From the NCBI RefSeq assembly GCF_019599145.1, contig NZ_CP080647.1:1550001-1614000 (forward strand): DNA of 64,000 nt. Direction: 5' to 3'. Shown here one piece after another: positions 62,438 through 64,000 of the stretch. How positions within the stretch are numbered: the stretch's first letter is position 1; every line of letters begins with the position of its first letter. Below the pieces are notes generated by a model that had not been told where the DNA came from, made no database searches, and saw nothing but the letters and a program-made list of their open reading frames with translations. Both the position numbers and the translations under genes were made by a program. The stretch comes from Streptomyces akebiae. Lineage in GTDB: Bacteria; Actinomycetota; Actinomycetes; Streptomycetales; Streptomycetaceae.

Positions 62438-63270
62438 AGCTCTCCCAGCACCTTCTCTACGAATCCCAGGGACTCTCGCGGAGTGAGAGCCTGACTTCGG
62501 ATGATCCCATAACGTGCTGAGATGGACCGTACTTCGTCCCGGTCGCTGACCAGGATGCTGCGTCCTTGTACTTCCAGGTACGCGATCTGGTCACCCCGCC
62601 TCGGGGTGATCAACGTGAAGGGGCCGTCCACGCCGGCGTTGTCCTCGCGGTCGTTCGGCATGACCTGGATCTCCACGTTGCGTTTCTGCCCGGTCAGTAG
62701 GACGTTTTCGAGGACACCGCGCAGAACCGGCGTACCGCCGAAGGGTTTACGGAGCACGGCCTCTTCGATGACAAAGCTCATGAGAGGTGCTGGCCAGCGG
62801 CTCAAGATCTCTTGGCGTGACAGCCTCGCTGCGACTCGCTGTTCCATTGTGTCTTCGTCCAGTAGCGGTCGCCGCATGGCGAGGAGAGCACGCGTGTACT
62901 CCTCGGTCTGCAGAAGCCCGGGGATCGCCTGTACCGCGTACAGGAAGAGTTCGTGCGCATCGGCCTCCAACCTCGCCGCGTCCCGGAAGAACACCGGATA
63001 CTGAGCCCGCCCCACCTCCTCCTTCAACGCCGTGAGCAACCCTCCCGCCCCCAGCACCTCATCCGCCCGCTCAATGAACCGGGCCTGCGGGATCCGCCTC
63101 CCCTGCTCGATCGACGCCACGGTGTCCGCCGAGTAGCCGACCCGCTTGCCGAACTCCGCCCGGTCCATCCCCGCCCGGACCCGCAGCAGCTTCAACTGCC
63201 GCCCGAACGCGGTCACCACGCCCGTGCCCGGCTCGTCCTCCGGCCGCTTCTGCCGCTGCTCCGCTTCCAT
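62434..63270 (-). CDS. XRE-family regulator with DUF5753 domain
   Basis: I use ATG 63270 (MEAEQRQKRP); GTGs at 63279 and 63285 are equally possible because no start has a convincing ribosome site. The protein of about 278 residues has an XRE helix-turn-helix (LKLLRVRAGMDRAEFGKRVG, SIEQGRRIPQ) and the DUF5753 sensor/partner domain (AIPGLLQTEEYTRALLAMRR, MSFVIEEAVLRKPFGG, NVEIQVMPNDRED). It is coupled to DUF397 and borders the restriction operon. A fragment of a similar gene survives at 38414-38500. Confidence 0.9.
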   Translation of the reverse strand: MEAEQRQKRPEDEPGTGVVTAFGRQLKLLRVRAGMDRAEFGKRVGYSADTVASIEQGRRIPQARFIERADEVLGAGGLLTALKEEVGRAQYPVFFRDAARLEADAHELFLYAVQAIPGLLQTEEYTRALLAMRRPLLDEDTMEQRVAARLSRQEILSRWPAPLMSFVIEEAVLRKPFGGTPVLRGVLENVLLTGQKRNVEIQVMPNDREDNAGVDGPFTLITPRRGDQIAYLEVQGRSILVSDRDEVRSISARYGIIRSQALTPRESLGFVEKVLGEL

Positions 63271-63602
63271 GTCCCTCACGGTCACCGCCCTGCCCACCTC
63301 TTGCCGCACCTCGCCGGACACAGGGGTCGAGCCCGCCCCGATGGGTTAACGCCGTGGCATCACCACAGGTCACGCCACGCCCAGGGGCCGACGCGCCGCC
63401 CGCCGTGCCCGCGGTGGCCAGGCTTGGTGAGCACCGCTTCCGGCACAGACTGCTGCGCGCGCCGCGCAGACGGGCGGCAACATGAGCTCTCCCTTTCGCG
63501 CCCTTTCGCGGCGGGCCCTGTCCCGTCACACTGGGGGCGCTCGGCACCGGTTCGGCCCCTGCTCTCGGGCGGGAAAGGCACTGCTTGGGGGGAGCAAGTT
63601 TC
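63271..63602. other. 332-bp divergent intergenic region
   Basis: Between the XRE gene and the rightward Cys-rich gene. It should hold both promoters; no clear boxes were seen. The only strong signal is the GGGGGGAG ribosome site at 63587-63594 for the next gene. Confidence 0.35.
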
Positions 63603-64000
63603 GTGGTGGCACCCAACGATCCGTCCGACGACGAGGTGCGTGCGGCGCTCAGCGCCTTCCTGGCACGCGGCCGGAGCAGGCGTCTTGGCGCGGCCCCTGC
63701 GGATTTCCACCTCACCCGCCTGCACCTGCTTGAAGGCACCGTCACCCGGCGCGTCGAGCAACGCACCGAGGGGACACAGCACGAGCCCGGCGCCGTCGAC
63801 CTCTCGGAGCGACCGGTGTACGACGTGCTGGAAAACTACAAGCTGAGCCCGCACGAGAAGCCCGGAGACCGGCCGCTCGACCTGGTCAAGCGCGGCACGG
63901 TGCATCTCCGGTCCTGTGACTGCGGCAACGGCCGGCGCCGGTGTGCCGACTGCAACGGCATGAAGTACCGCCCGTGCGAGCCCGCCCGCGTATGCACCGT
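63603..64000 (+). CDS. Hypothetical protein with Cys-rich zinc-finger-like region (3' cut by window)
   Basis: GTG 63603 follows GGAG by eight bases; the frame (VVAPNDPSDDEVRAALSAFL) is open to the window end, 132 residues visible. An N-terminal helical region is followed by PVYDVLENYKLSP and then a cysteine cluster SCDCGNGRRRCADCNGMKYR with more cysteines after it, like a DnaJ-type or zinc-ribbon fold. I do not recognise the family. The gene is complete at its start only. Confidence 0.65.
   Translation, partial: MVAPNDPSDDEVRAALSAFLARGRSRRLGAAPADFHLTRLHLLEGTVTRRVEQRTEGTQHEPGAVDLSERPVYDVLENYKLSPHEKPGDRPLDLVKRGTVHLRSCDCGNGRRRCADCNGMKYRPCEPARVCT

Noticed and set aside
1..64000. CRISPR arrays, tRNA genes, insertion sequences and integrases
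   Set aside because: I scanned for direct-repeat/spacer patterns, tRNA-like T-arm sequences and transposase or integrase motifs and found none I could support.

Overview
The window is high-GC actinobacterial chromosome, almost certainly Streptomyces or a close relative. The signs are GTG and TTG starts, translationally coupled ATGA/GTGA gene junctions, paired XRE(DUF5753)/DUF397 genes, LacI regulators next to secreted polysaccharidases, and a TGGGAGCGCTCCCA-type cellulose operator. No rRNA, tRNA, insertion sequence or CRISPR array was seen. Both edges cut genes: a TetR regulator at position 1 and a Cys-rich protein at 64000.

Region 1 (1-7.4 kb): a TetR/MFS/serine-hydrolase operon, then a leftward operon of an FAD oxidoreductase and two saccharopine-dehydrogenase-like enzymes, which looks like lysine or opine catabolism.

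Region 2 (6.7-14.5 kb): a conserved-looking biosynthetic locus of unknown product. It holds a GTP cyclohydrolase II paralogue with Met where the E. coli enzyme has Tyr105 (expected to stop at the formylated pyrimidine, FAPy), a creatininase-fold protein that could be the matching deformylase, a 6-pyruvoyltetrahydropterin-synthase-fold protein whose catalytic triad is replaced, a zinc-type alcohol dehydrogenase, a GT4 glycosyltransferase, a SAM methyltransferase, a polytopic flippase-like membrane protein and a CDP-alcohol phosphatidyltransferase. The set suggests a pyrimidine- or pterin-derived, glycosylated and perhaps lipid-linked metabolite.

Region 3 (14.9-36.4 kb): ordinary accessory genes. 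These are a phosphoribosyltransferase, a GNAT acetyltransferase, a LacI-controlled SDR/Gfo-Idh pair, a LacI regulator with a GH6 cellulase, a PhyH oxygenase, an XRE/DUF397 pair, an NlpC/P60 hydrolase, an XRE-nSTAND-WD40 protein with 14 blades, a small secreted protein, a GH43-AbfB enzyme, an EF-G paralogue, a YihY/BrkB membrane protein and a probable lipoprotein.

Region 4 (36.4-62.2 kb): a defence island. Its centre is a leftward six-gene operon (51.7 to 38.7 kb) with overlapping junctions throughout: two unfamiliar proteins, a giant helicase with a C-terminal DUF1998-type cysteine block (DruE/MrfA-like), a protein with a degenerate J-like domain lacking HPD, a GrpE-like protein and an Hsp70. 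A membrane-segment protein follows. I know of no described defence system that joins a DUF1998 helicase to a private Hsp70/J/GrpE set, so this is my main candidate for something new. To its right lie an N6-adenine methylase fused to an HTH and a specificity-like tail, and a complete type I restriction-modification operon hsdM-hsdS-hsdR.

Region 5 (62.2-64 kb): another XRE/DUF397 pair and the truncated Cys-rich gene. All calls come from reading motifs and gene context by eye; no database search was run.
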